The translations under genes were made by a program, and so were the position numbers. A stretch of DNA of 64,000 bases, taken from Microbispora rosea (GTDB lineage Bacteria > Actinomycetota > Actinomycetes > Streptosporangiales > Streptosporangiaceae). Below, piece after piece: positions 25,781 through 34,176 of the stretch (within the stretch, counting starts at the first letter, position 1; every line of letters starts with the position of its first letter). The notes below the pieces were generated by a model, which was given only the letters and a program-made list of their open reading frames with translations, had not been told where the DNA came from and made no database searches. Where the stretch lies: positions 124,001 to 188,000 of the forward strand of contig NZ_FTNI01000014.1 in NCBI RefSeq assembly GCF_900156315.1, written 5' to 3'.

Positions 25781-26164
25781 GTGATCACCTCGCCGTCTTA
25801 CTATGACCAGATCGGCGGCGCACCTGTGGTGCGCGACGTCGTCGAGCGTTTCTATGAGCGCGTGCTCGGCGACGACGATCTGAAGCCGTACTTCACCGGT
25901 ATCGACATGCCCAGGCTGAAGCGGCACATGGTCATGCTGCTGTGCTCGGTCCTCGGCGGCCCCGAGCCGTACGAGGGCCGTGACCTGGGCGAGGCCCACA
26001 CCGGAATGGGCATCACGTCGCAGCACTACGACAAGGTGGGCGAGCACCTGTTCGCGGTCCTGCAGGACAGCGGCGTCGGCGAGGACATCCTGCGCGACGT
26101 CGGCCTCGTCCTCACCAAGGTGAAGTCGTCCATCGTCGCCGAACCCGCAGAAACGGCCGACTGA
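25781..26164 (+). CDS. Truncated haemoglobin, group I (trHbN-like)
   Basis: A single-domain 2-on-2 globin of about 127 residues. Group I truncated haemoglobins bind haem and often convert nitric oxide plus oxygen to nitrate. The N-terminal YDQIGG, the B10 tyrosine in ERFYERVL (about 20-27), the proximal histidine in EAHTGMGIT (about 72) and the ITSQHYDKV H-helix region are typical. GTG at 25781 is chosen because GGAGG precedes it and the resulting length fits the family. Longer in-frame starts exist at 25670 and 25769. The next gene begins on the very next base after its stop, so the two are co-translated. Confidence 0.9.
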   Translation: MITSPSYYDQIGGAPVVRDVVERFYERVLGDDDLKPYFTGIDMPRLKRHMVMLLCSVLGGPEPYEGRDLGEAHTGMGITSQHYDKVGEHLFAVLQDSGVGEDILRDVGLVLTKVKSSIVAEPAETAD

Positions 26165-27286
26165 GTGGATACGCAGGCTCTCAAGGACAGCTGGCACCTT
26201 GTCTCCCGATCGGGCGACCAGGTGCCGCTGTACTTCTACTCGGTTCTTTTCCTGATGAACCCGGACGTACGGGACATGTTCCCGGTGTCGATGGCGCGTC
26301 AGCGCGACAAGCTCGTGGGCGCACTGGGCAAGGTCATCAGCAACGTCGACAGGATCGAGGAGGTCGTCCCGGTCCTGCAGCAGCTCGGCCGCGACCACCG
26401 CAAGTTCGCGGTGAACTCGACGCACTACCCCGCCGTCGGCCAGGCGCTGCTCGCCACGCTCGAGCACTTCCTGGGCGATCGGTGGACCCCTGCGCTCGCG
26501 CACGACTGGACGCAGGCCTACAACCTCGTCGCCCAAGTGATGATCGACGCCGCGAACGACTCGTCGAAGGTCTCCCCGCCCTGGTGGGAGGCGGAGATCC
26601 TCAGCCACGAGATGCGCACCCTCGGCATCGCCGTCATCCGCGCGCGGCTGAACTACCAGTACCCCTTCCGGCCGGGTCAGTCGGCGTCGATCTCCTACGC
26701 CATGCGCCCGCGCGTCTGGCGGTTCTACTCGTTCGCCAACGCGCCGCGTCAGGACAACACGATCGACCTGCACGTACGCATGGTCGACGGCGGCGTGCTC
26801 AGCTCCGCGCTCGTCATGGGCGCGCGGCGTGGCGAGATGCTGCGCGTGGGGGCGGCGGTGGGCGAACGGCTCACGCTCACCGCGGACGTCCAGGGCGACC
26901 TGCTGATGATCGCGGGCGGCACCGGCCTCGCGCCGCTCAAGGGGCTCGTGGAGCAGATCGCCTACGAGGGCCCGACGCGCAGGGTGGACCTCGTCGTCGG
27001 CGCCCGGCACTCCAGGGACCTGTACGACTACGAGGCGCTGGCCAAGATGGCCGCCGAGCACCCCTGGCTCAACGTCGTGCCGGTCGTCTCCCACGACCCC
27101 TTCTATCGGGGCACCCGCGGCTACGCCGTGGACGTCGCGCTGCAGGGATGGCGTGGTCAGCACGTCTACGTCTGCGGCTCGGAGGAGATGGCGCAGGCCA
27201 CCGTCGGACGGCTGCTGGACGCCGGCGTGCCGACCGAGCAGATCCACTTCGACGAGTTCACGAGCGACAAGGGTCGGGAGTCATGA
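26165..27286 (+). CDS. Flavohaemoprotein (globin-FAD-NAD reductase)
   Basis: A 373-residue protein of flavohaemoglobin layout. Residues 1-135 are a globin with a probable B10 tyrosine in YFYSVLF and a proximal histidine in GRDHRKFA. Residues 140-235 are a ferredoxin-reductase FAD domain with RFYSFANAP. Residues 238-370 bind NAD(P)H, with IAGGTGLAPLKG and VYVCGSEEM. Classical members are nitric-oxide dioxygenases. It directly follows the truncated haemoglobin gene with no gap and overlaps the next gene by four bases (ATGA). A second NO-oxidising globin in one operon is unusual; the exact partner roles are not known. Confidence 0.92.
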   Translation: MDTQALKDSWHLVSRSGDQVPLYFYSVLFLMNPDVRDMFPVSMARQRDKLVGALGKVISNVDRIEEVVPVLQQLGRDHRKFAVNSTHYPAVGQALLATLEHFLGDRWTPALAHDWTQAYNLVAQVMIDAANDSSKVSPPWWEAEILSHEMRTLGIAVIRARLNYQYPFRPGQSASISYAMRPRVWRFYSFANAPRQDNTIDLHVRMVDGGVLSSALVMGARRGEMLRVGAAVGERLTLTADVQGDLLMIAGGTGLAPLKGLVEQIAYEGPTRRVDLVVGARHSRDLYDYEALAKMAAEHPWLNVVPVVSHDPFYRGTRGYAVDVALQGWRGQHVYVCGSEEMAQATVGRLLDAGVPTEQIHFDEFTSDKGRES

Positions 27287-27936
27287 CGGCAGAGACGCCT
27301 TGGGGAAGCCCGGCGAGCGAGCGCCAGCCCCTCACCCCGGATCGGGTACGCAAGCAGGACTTCACGCGCACCTCGCTCGGGCGCCGCGGCTACAGCGAGG
27401 ACGAGGTGCGCTCGTTCCTCTATCGCGTCGCGGAGGACATGGCGGCCAGCGACAAGGAGAAGGCCGACCTGCGGGCGTACATCGACCGCATGAAGCAGTG
27501 GTACAAGGAACACGGCATGAACCCGGAACAGGCCGCCGCGTCCCAGACCCTGAGCGTCGACGCCATCAACATCCTGTCCCGCGCCCAGCAGACCGCCGAC
27601 GCGCAGATCGCGGAGGCGGAGGACTACGCGCGCCGCATCGTGAGCCAGGCCCGCCGGCAGTACGAGGAACTCCTGATGGAGGCGCAGCGGCAGGCCGAGG
27701 AGGCCGCCAACCAGGCGGTCGGCGCCTACCGCGCCTCGGGCAACGGGCTGCAGAGCGCCGAGGCCGAGGAGCTGGAGCGCAGGATCGCCTACCTGCGCAC
27801 GTTCGCGGACGTCACGCAGGTGCAGTTGCGGGCGGTCCTGGAGGGACTGGCACACGAGGTCGACAAGCTCGGCCACGTGCCGGACCAGGCCAAGCAACTG
27901 GCGGGCGGCTCCCCGTCACCCTCGGTGTACGGATAA
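27283..27936 (+). CDS. DivIVA-domain coiled-coil protein
   Basis: A 217-residue protein. The N-terminal DivIVA-like domain (about residues 16-55) carries LTPDRVRKQDFTRTSLGRRG followed by YSEDEVRSFLYRVAEDM, typical of proteins that read membrane curvature or polarity. It is followed by a long coiled coil of charged residues (about 85-200; AEAEDYARRIVSQARRQYEE). No membrane helix. It overlaps the flavohaemoprotein stop codon by four bases, so it is translated together with the two globins. A possible role is positioning or scaffolding, but its link to haem proteins is only inferred from the operon. Confidence 0.9.
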   Translation: MTAETPWGSPASERQPLTPDRVRKQDFTRTSLGRRGYSEDEVRSFLYRVAEDMAASDKEKADLRAYIDRMKQWYKEHGMNPEQAAASQTLSVDAINILSRAQQTADAQIAEAEDYARRIVSQARRQYEELLMEAQRQAEEAANQAVGAYRASGNGLQSAEAEELERRIAYLRTFADVTQVQLRAVLEGLAHEVDKLGHVPDQAKQLAGGSPSPSVYG

Positions 27937-27968
27937 CCGCCCGCCGCCCTCCTGTCGGGGGAGGAGGT

Positions 27969-29639
27969 TTACGACAGCGTGCCGGAAGAGCTCGTGTGCA
28001 GCGTGACCGAACCGGCCGGGGTGTGAACGATCAGAGTGCGTCCTGAGCAGCTGACCTCCGGCCGGTCGGTTCCGGGCACCACCACGGTCAGCAGCGACTG
28101 CGCCACGGGCGAGACGATCACCGAGGCCGGTTCCCTGCGCATGTAGGCCGGCGAGACCCAGCCCTGGTAGGGCGAGGTCTGCCCGCGCACCACCCGCTGG
28201 CCGCCGACGGGCTTGCATGACGGCATCGCGAGCTGGACGATCGACGCCCTCCACTCGCCGTCGCCCACCACGACCCGTCCACCCGAGTCGGACACGACCT
28301 TCAGCCTGGGATCGAGGTGCCACAGGTTCTGGAGTTTGCCGCCGCCGCTGTCGAGCACCGCCATCACGTCCTCGCGGTGGTTCACCAGCACCGACCGCTT
28401 GCGCGGCACGCCGTACGCCTTGTCGGTGAACGTGAACGCCTGCCGGTCCTTGTGCACGGACTTGGACACCAGGGCGGTGGGGGTGTGCCCGCGGAACTTC
28501 CTGCCCACGAGGATCGGCACGTTGTGCGCCTCCGGGCTCAGCGTCCACCGCCGGTAGGGCGTGTTCTCGTACGAGACGAAGCCCGCCTCGGTGAGGATCG
28601 AGCGGCCCTGGGCGTAGTAGGTCACGCCCATGTGGTCCTCGTGGCCGTGGAACTTCAGCGCCGGCCCGAATCGGATCGAGTAGTAGGCCGACTTGGGGTC
28701 GTTCCAGGCGGTGCGGCCGAAGACGTAACCGGCGTTGAAGACCTGCACGGTCGAGGCGGCGTGGTCGAAGGCGGCCGGCTGGACGTCGGCGGGACCGTCG
28801 CCGATCGGCACCATGTAGCCGTTGGGCTGAGTGGCGGCGCTGATGTGCCGCGGCAGGCTCTCCCAGCGGATGGCCAGCGCCGCGGGAACCTTCATCTTGC
28901 AGTCCTTGATCGTGTCGACCGCCACCCTGAGCCGGTCGTGCACGTAGATGGCGTAACGCGGCGCCTGCTCGCGCAGCGCGCCCTGCCCGTCGATGTCGAG
29001 CTTCATCGACTTGACCATGCGGCTCACGGCGAGGTTCTTCCACGTCGCGTTGCCGTAGCGGCAGCCGATGCGCAGCAGGCCGATGTCCTGGTCGAGCCCG
29101 TGGTTGTGGCCGAGTTCGTAGTTCTTGGGGTCCGACAGCAGCTTCGCGTGCAGGGCCAGGCTCTTCTTCAGCCAGTCGGCCTTCACGTACCTGCTCAGGC
29201 ACACCAGGGCGGGGGCGCGCAGCGCGATCGGATGCTCGGCCCAGGCGTACGGGCTGGTCGTGCGCCCGCCGTACGGGTTGTCCTCCACCCAGTCCTTGGC
29301 GATCTCCTCGGCCCTGCTGAGGTAGTCGTCCTCGCCGGTCGCCTCGTAGTCGGCCACGAGCCGGCCCATCCATCGCAGCGACTGGAACACCATCTGCCAG
29401 GACCGGTTCTTGTACGGGTCCGTGCGCCAGTTGACGTTCTCGCCCACCGTGACCGCGGGCAGGCCGAGGAAGGACAGCTTGCCGCTCATGACGTCGCCGG
29501 AGGTGGGGGTGGCGGGCAGCCAGTCCCCCTGGCATTCCGGGGTGCGGTGCGGCGCCCGTGCCTGGGCGGGGGCGGCGACGGTGAGCGCGGTCAGCGGGAG
29601 GACGGCCACCAGAGAGAGGGCTGAGAGGCGGCGGAACAC
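27969..29639 (-). CDS. Secreted heparinase II/III-family polysaccharide lyase
   Basis: About 556 residues with a signal peptide (about 1-27, ending APAQA). The first half is an alpha/alpha barrel (KNRSWQMVFQSLRWMGRLVA, NYELGHNHGLDQDIGLLRIG), which contains the conserved asparagine/histidine region of alginate- and heparin-lyase families. The second half is a beta-sandwich typical of heparinase II/III domains (FHGHEDHMGVTYYAQGR). It probably cleaves an acidic polysaccharide outside the cell; the substrate is not evident. GTG at 29639 is chosen because AAGGAA lies seven bases upstream and it starts the signal peptide cleanly. It converges on the DivIVA gene. Confidence 0.85.
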   Translation of the reverse strand: MFRRLSALSLVAVLPLTALTVAAPAQARAPHRTPECQGDWLPATPTSGDVMSGKLSFLGLPAVTVGENVNWRTDPYKNRSWQMVFQSLRWMGRLVADYEATGEDDYLSRAEEIAKDWVEDNPYGGRTTSPYAWAEHPIALRAPALVCLSRYVKADWLKKSLALHAKLLSDPKNYELGHNHGLDQDIGLLRIGCRYGNATWKNLAVSRMVKSMKLDIDGQGALREQAPRYAIYVHDRLRVAVDTIKDCKMKVPAALAIRWESLPRHISAATQPNGYMVPIGDGPADVQPAAFDHAASTVQVFNAGYVFGRTAWNDPKSAYYSIRFGPALKFHGHEDHMGVTYYAQGRSILTEAGFVSYENTPYRRWTLSPEAHNVPILVGRKFRGHTPTALVSKSVHKDRQAFTFTDKAYGVPRKRSVLVNHREDVMAVLDSGGGKLQNLWHLDPRLKVVSDSGGRVVVGDGEWRASIVQLAMPSCKPVGGQRVVRGQTSPYQGWVSPAYMRREPASVIVSPVAQSLLTVVVPGTDRPEVSCSGRTLIVHTPAGSVTLHTSSSGTLS

Positions 29640-29769
29640 GCCGGATTCCTTCCGAGATCGAATTGGGAGCCGCTCATGCTGTCCGAATTCTGGTTGTCTG
29701 GTCAAGTCACTCTGGTTACAAGTGCACAACTGCTCACAAAAGCCACCCTGAGCCGGGCCGGCCGGATCA

Positions 29770-30210
29770 TCAGGTGCCTGCGGCCAACCCGGCGACGAGG
29801 TCGTCGACCATGTCCAAGGCGATCACGCTGTCGAGCGGGTTGGAATAGTTGCGCGACCAGGTGATCAGCCCGTCGCGCACTCTGGCGACCATGACGACCT
29901 GGGACGTGAACTGCTTGCCCGTCGCGGTGACCCGGCCCCGCAGCCGGTACTCGGCTATCACCGTCTCGGGATCGGTCGTCCGGTGAATCTCGACGTCGTC
30001 CACCGACTCGAACCTCTGGAGCCGGGCACCCGCTCTGAGATGGGCGCGGAAGGTCTCCCGGCCCTGCTCTCCTTGGGAGATGCCGGGCAGTTGGAACGGG
30101 AACTCGAAGACGGCGTCCTCGGCGAACAGATCGGCCATCTCCTCACAAGGCCCGGAGGCGGTCAGGCGGAGGAGCCGGGCGACGACGTCGTACGCGGCGA
30201 GAACAGACAT
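29770..30210 (-). CDS. SnoaL-like (NTF2 fold) protein
   Basis: A 146-residue protein of the NTF2/SnoaL fold, a small alpha+beta barrel used by isomerases, cyclases and proteins of unknown function. The pattern of a long N-terminal helix (AAYDVVARLLRLTASG), FAEDAVFEFPFQLPGISQG, then strands with IVAEYRLRGR and NPLDSVIALDMVDDLVAG is typical. The substrate is unknown. It is divergent from a TetR gene, with two symmetric operator-like repeats between them, so it is very likely the target of that regulator. Confidence 0.8.
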   Translation of the reverse strand: MSVLAAYDVVARLLRLTASGPCEEMADLFAEDAVFEFPFQLPGISQGEQGRETFRAHLRAGARLQRFESVDDVEIHRTTDPETVIAEYRLRGRVTATGKQFTSQVVMVARVRDGLITWSRNYSNPLDSVIALDMVDDLVAGLAAGT

Positions 30211-30229
30211 GGCATACTCCCGAATTATT

Positions 30230-30276
30230 CGGGGCGAGTGCCCCGCTTATTTCGAAGATACGGGGCAAGCGCCCCG
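30230..30276. promoter_or_regulatory. Twin operator between SnoaL and TetR genes
   Basis: CGGGGC-GAGT-GCCCCG (30230-30245) and CGGGGC-AAGC-GCCCCG (30261-30276) are perfect 6-bp dyads 31 bases apart, about three helical turns. The spacing suits a TetR pair binding one face of the DNA and shutting both divergent promoters. Confidence 0.7.
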
Positions 30277-30300
30277 GTTGTCCAGGTGGAAGGAAGAGGC

Positions 30301-30843
30301 ATGCGGGCCGATGCGCGAAGGAACAGAGCGCGGATCCTGGAGGCGGCGGGCCAGGCCTTCGCCGCCGAGGGCCTGGGCGTGTCGCTTGATGAGATAGCGC
30401 GCCGCGCGGAGGTGGGCCCGGGCACCGTTCACCGGCATTTCCCCACCAAGGAGGCGCTCTACGAGGCCGTCATCGCCAACCACCTGGAGCAACTGATCGT
30501 GCAAGCACGCGAGGCGCTGGCGGCCGACCGAGCCGGGTCGGCGTTCTTTCCCTTCCTCCGGCGGCTTGTCGGCGAGGCCGGCGCCAAGCAGGACCTCACG
30601 GACGCGCTCGCTGGAGCCGGTGTGACCCTGACCGACGCCACCCGGCAGACGGCCGTCCGCCTGCAACAGATCTTCGCCGAGCTTCTGGCCTGTGCCCAGA
30701 AGGCGGGTGTGGTGCGCAACGATGTGGACGGCGAAGACGTGCAGGCCATCGTCGTGGCCGCGGTCACCGGCGAACGCCGCCGCGCCGACCGCGCCCGCCC
30801 CGGCCGCCTTGCCGACCTCGTACTGGACGGCCTGCGCCCGTAG
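30301..30843 (+). CDS. TetR-family transcriptional regulator
   Basis: A 180-residue repressor. The helix-turn-helix is at about 11-55 with SLDEIARRAEVGPGTVHRHF. The ligand-binding part is all-helical and has no clear specificity. The GGAAGGAAG ribosome site lies just before the ATG. It is divergent from the SnoaL-like gene and is preceded by two symmetric sites that it probably binds. The C-terminal end (LADLVLDGLRP) is typical of this group. Confidence 0.9.
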   Translation: MRADARRNRARILEAAGQAFAAEGLGVSLDEIARRAEVGPGTVHRHFPTKEALYEAVIANHLEQLIVQAREALAADRAGSAFFPFLRRLVGEAGAKQDLTDALAGAGVTLTDATRQTAVRLQQIFAELLACAQKAGVVRNDVDGEDVQAIVVAAVTGERRRADRARPGRLADLVLDGLRP

Positions 30844-30918
30844 CGCTGGCCTGAATCGTGCGGGAAGTGGCCGTGCGGCTGCTCGCGCCCGGCCTCCGCG
30901 CTCTGCCAACCTGGAGCC

Positions 30919-31518
30919 ATGCCGGCTCCGTTCTCAGAGACGTTCCCCGAGACACCCGCCGCGACGGCCGCGCTCGCCGTCGCCACCCGCTTCTGCCCGC
31001 CCGCGCTGCTCAACCACTCGATCAGGGCCTACCTGTGGGGCGCCGGCTACGCCCGGGCGCACGGGATCGGCTTCGACGACGAGCTGTACTACGTGTCCTC
31101 GCTGCTCCACGACATCGGGCTGACCGAGACCTTCGACAGCCATGCGGTGCCGTTCGAGGAGGCGGGGGGACGTCTCGCCTGGGTCTTCGGCATGGCCGCC
31201 GGGTGGTCGCCCGAGAGGTCCGCGCGGGCCGAGGAGATCGTCGTCGTCCACATGCGCGATCCGGTCGCCGCGTCCGAGGACCCGGAGTCGCACCTGCTGC
31301 AGGTGGCCACGTCGTGGGACGTGTCGGGACAGCGCCCCGGGGAGTTCCCGGCGGACGCCCGTGCCGCCGTGCTCGCGCGCCATCCCCGGCTCGGGTTCGG
31401 CGCGGAGTTCATCGCCGCCTTCGAGGAGCAGACGCGGCGCAAGCCGGGCTGCGCGGCGGCCTGCTCCGTCACGGAAGGCATCGGCGCCCGGATCGCCGCC
31501 AACCCGCTTGACGCCTGA
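30919..31518 (+). CDS. HD-domain phosphohydrolase-like protein
   Basis: A 199-residue protein with an HD-type metal-dependent fold. The metal-binding HD pair is in LLHDIGLTE (about residues 63-71), with the upstream histidine in NHSIRAYLW (about 32-40) and further contacts in VVHMRDP. The overall pattern resembles the small HD enzymes that include cyanamide hydratase-type proteins, but substrate assignment is not possible. It lies 75 bases after the TetR gene in the same direction and may be part of that transcript. Confidence 0.82.
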   Translation: MPAPFSETFPETPAATAALAVATRFCPPALLNHSIRAYLWGAGYARAHGIGFDDELYYVSSLLHDIGLTETFDSHAVPFEEAGGRLAWVFGMAAGWSPERSARAEEIVVVHMRDPVAASEDPESHLLQVATSWDVSGQRPGEFPADARAAVLARHPRLGFGAEFIAAFEEQTRRKPGCAAACSVTEGIGARIAANPLDA

Positions 31519-31571
31519 ACGCCCTCGCCCGCGCGAGGCCGACGGGGCGTTCGGACGTCAATGGGCCCGGC

Positions 31572-31964
31572 TCAGCCGTCCTGCTTGGGGCCGGTGCTCT
31601 CCACGACCTCGAACGTCCACAGCTCCGAGTCGGTCGCGGCCGGGCCGCCCTGCCCGTGCCCGTGTCCGTGCCCGTGTCCCTGGGTCTGCCCGTGTCCGTG
31701 ACCCTGCGCGCCGGCCTCGGCGGCGGCCTGCGCGTGCCCCGCCTGGAACGCCCGACTCTCCTGCCAGCGCCGGAAGTCCTCCTCGCTGCGCCAGCGGGTG
31801 TAGACGAGGTAGCGGTCGCTGCCCTCCACCGGCCGCAACAGCTCGAACCACTCGAACCCGTCGGCCGACTCCACCATCCCGGCCCGGCTGGCGAACCGCT
31901 TCTCCAGCTCGCGCCGCATCTCCTCGGGCACCGTCAGCACATTGATCTTCACGACCGAAGGCAC
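31572..31964 (-). CDS. Antibiotic-biosynthesis-monooxygenase (ABM) domain protein with a His-rich insert
   Basis: A 130-residue ferredoxin-like ABM protein (VVKINVLTVPEEMRRELEKR, GFEWFELLRPVEGSDRYLVY, TRWRSEEDFRRW). Such domains bind haem or small quinone-like molecules; the family includes haem-degrading monooxygenases. About residues 84-107 hold a run of alternating Gly-His/Gln (GHGHGQTQGHGHGHGHGQ) that divides the fold and could bind metal. GTG at 31964 is chosen because GGGGAG lies a few bases upstream. It is divergent from the FAH-family gene. The role in this genome is unknown. Confidence 0.82.
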   Translation of the reverse strand: MPSVVKINVLTVPEEMRRELEKRFASRAGMVESADGFEWFELLRPVEGSDRYLVYTRWRSEEDFRRWQESRAFQAGHAQAAAEAGAQGHGHGQTQGHGHGHGHGQGGPAATDSELWTFEVVESTGPKQDG

Positions 31965-32048
31965 ATGAACTCCCCGTAGCGCTCGACTCCAACTGTCATC
32001 AGACCACCTTAAGTACGCCACCGTGGGATACCCCACTAGGCTCGTGAC

Positions 32049-32819
32049 GTGCGTATCGCGAGGTTCTCGATGGGCGACCAGGTCGCCTTCGGCGTGGTGG
32101 AAGAAGGCGGGCAGGTCATCGCCCGCATCGGCGGCCATCCCTTCCACGGGGTGGATTTCACCGGCGAGCGGTTCCCGGTCGCCGAGGTCCGCCTGATCGC
32201 CCCCATGCTGCCCAGCAAGATCATCGCTATCGGCAAGAACTACGCCGACCATGCCAGGGAGATGGGTGGCGAGCCCCCGGCGGAGCCGGTCGTGTTCCTC
32301 AAGCCCAACACGACCGTGATCGGGCCGTCGGAGGCGATCGCCTACCCGGGGAAGCTGTCGGAGCGGGTCGACTACGAGGGCGAGCTGGCCGTGGTGATCG
32401 GCCGGCTGTGTCGTGACGTCCCCGCCGAGCGCGCGGGCGAGGTCGTCTTCGGATACACCTGCGCCAACGACGTGACCGCACGCGACCTGCAGGCCAGGGA
32501 CGGCCAGTGGACCAGGGCCAAGGGCTTCGACACGTTCTGCCCGCTCGGTCCCTGGATCGAGACCGAACTCGACCCGGCCGACCTGGCGATCACCACCACG
32601 CTCAACGGCGAGGTCAGGCAGAGCGCCCGCACCTCCCTCCTGCTGCACGACATCCCCGCGCTCATCGCGTACGTGAGCGCGGTCATGACCCTGCTGCCCG
32701 GCGACGTCATCCTGACCGGCACGCCCGCCGGGGTGGGCCCGATGTCCGTGGGCGACGAGGTCGGCGTCTCCATCGAAGGAATCGGAACTCTCACTAACCG
32801 GGTGATCTCACGTGACTAG
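32049..32819 (+). CDS. Fumarylacetoacetate hydrolase-family protein
   Basis: A 256-residue member of the FAH superfamily. Many members hydrolyse or decarboxylate beta-keto acids using Mg. The metal-binding pattern is visible in [11 protein letters not shown] (about residues 110-120) and NDVTARDLQ (about 140-148), with [13 protein letters not shown] and GTPAGVGPM also conserved. The natural substrate is unclear. It begins with GTG and overlaps the next gene by eight bases, so it is co-transcribed with gltX, an arrangement often seen in actinomycetes. Confidence 0.88.
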   Translation: MRIARFSMGDQVAFGVVEEGGQVIARIGGHPFHGVDFTGERFPVAEVRLIAPMLPSKIIAIGKNYADHAREMGGEPPAEPVVFLKPNTTVIGPSEAIAYPGKLSERVDYEGELAVVIGRLCRDVPAERAGEVVFGYTCANDVTARDLQARDGQWTRAKGFDTFCPLGPWIETELDPADLAITTTLNGEVRQSARTSLLLHDIPALIAYVSAVMTLLPGDVILTGTPAGVGPMSVGDEVGVSIEGIGTLTNRVISRD

Positions 32820-34176
32820 GGTGCGCTTCGCCCCTTCGCCCACCGGCATGTTCCACGTCGGCGGCGCCCGCTCGGCGCTGTTCAACTGGGCGATCGCCGA
32901 GCAGTCCGGCGGCACGTTCGTGCTGCGCATCGAGGACACGGACGCGGCACGCAACCGGCCCGAGTGGACCGAGGGCATCATCTCGGCCCTCGCCTGGATC
33001 GGCATCAACGGCGACTCGCCGCACTTCGAGGGGCCCTACTTCCAGTCCGCCTACGAGCAGCAGCACCGCGACGCCGCGGCCAAGCTGCTCAAGGACGGCA
33101 AGGCCTACCACTGCACCTGTACGCGCGACGACGTGAAGGCCAGGACCGGCTCGGAGCACCAGGGCTACGACGGCCACTGCCGCGACCGCGGCCTGACCGA
33201 GGGCGCCGTGCGGTTCCGTACGCCCGACGAGGGCGTGACGGTCGTGGACGACAAGGTCCGCGGGCGGGTGGAGTTCCCCAACTCGGCGATGGAGGACTTC
33301 GTCATCGTTCGCGGGGACGGCTCGCCGCTGTTCATCCTCGCCAACGTCGTGGACGACATGGAGATGCGCATCAGCCATGTCGTACGGGCCGAGGAGCACC
33401 TGTCGAACACGCCCAAACAGCAGCTCCTGTGGAAGGCGCTGGGCGCGGAGCCGCCGGTCTGGGCGCACGTGCCGGTAATCGTCAACGAGAAGCGGCAGAA
33501 GCTGTCCAAGCGCCGCGACAAGGTCGCCCTGGAGTCCTACCGCGACGAGGGCTACCTCGCCGAGGCGATGGTCAACTACCTGATGCTGCTCGGCTGGGGG
33601 CCCGGCGACGACCGCGAGATCATGCCGTGGTCGGAGATGATGCCGCTGTTCCGGCTGGAGGACGTGAACCAGGCGCCGGCGTTCTTCGACGAGAAGAAGC
33701 TGCGGGCCTTCAACGGCGAGTACATCAGGGCGCTGCCCCGCGAGGTGTTCGTCGCCCGCTGCGAGCCGTGGCTCGACCCGTCGTGGGACCGCTCGGTGTT
33801 CGACCGCGTGGCCGACCTGGTGCAGACCCGGGTCGCCGTGCTGTCCGAGGTCACCGCCAACGTCGACTTCCTGTTCCTCGACGAGCCCGTCTTCGACCAG
33901 GCGTCCTGGGACAAGGCGATGAAGGCGGGCGCTGCCGAGATCCTGGCCGGGTACGCCGAGCGGCTGGAGACGGTCAGCTGGGACCCCGAGTCGCTCAAGA
34001 CGGCCCTGGAGGAGGTCGGCCTCGCTCACGGGCTCAAGCTCGGCAAGGCGCAGGCCCCCGTCCGTGTGGCGATCACCGGCCGGACCGTGGGCCTGCCGCT
34101 GTTCGAGTCGATCGAGGTGCTCGGTCGCGAGCGCTCGCTCCACCGGGTGCGCGCGGCCCTCGCCAGGCTGGCCTGA
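32812..34176 (+). CDS. gltX: Glutamyl-tRNA synthetase
   Basis: Attaches glutamate to tRNA(Glu), and, given the GatCAB gene in the window, probably also to tRNA(Gln). It has 454 residues, slightly shorter than many. The HIGH-class signature is in [12 protein letters not shown] (about 7-18) and the KMSKS-type loop is KRQKLSKRR (about 224-232). The class I catalytic core, the connective region and the C-terminal anticodon-binding domain are complete. It begins with GTG inside the end of the FAH gene. Its last 104 bases overlap the MATE gene on the opposite strand. Confidence 0.96.
   Translation: MTRVRFAPSPTGMFHVGGARSALFNWAIAEQSGGTFVLRIEDTDAARNRPEWTEGIISALAWIGINGDSPHFEGPYFQSAYEQQHRDAAAKLLKDGKAYHCTCTRDDVKARTGSEHQGYDGHCRDRGLTEGAVRFRTPDEGVTVVDDKVRGRVEFPNSAMEDFVIVRGDGSPLFILANVVDDMEMRISHVVRAEEHLSNTPKQQLLWKALGAEPPVWAHVPVIVNEKRQKLSKRRDKVALESYRDEGYLAEAMVNYLMLLGWGPGDDREIMPWSEMMPLFRLEDVNQAPAFFDEKKLRAFNGEYIRALPREVFVARCEPWLDPSWDRSVFDRVADLVQTRVAVLSEVTANVDFLFLDEPVFDQASWDKAMKAGAAEILAGYAERLETVSWDPESLKTALEEVGLAHGLKLGKAQAPVRVAITGRTVGLPLFESIEVLGRERSLHRVRAALARLA

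Noticed and set aside
28317-29624. 435-codon plus-strand frame opposite the lyase
   Set aside because: Low-complexity Val/Arg/Gly/His composition with no start support; the minus strand has the signal peptide and lyase pattern.
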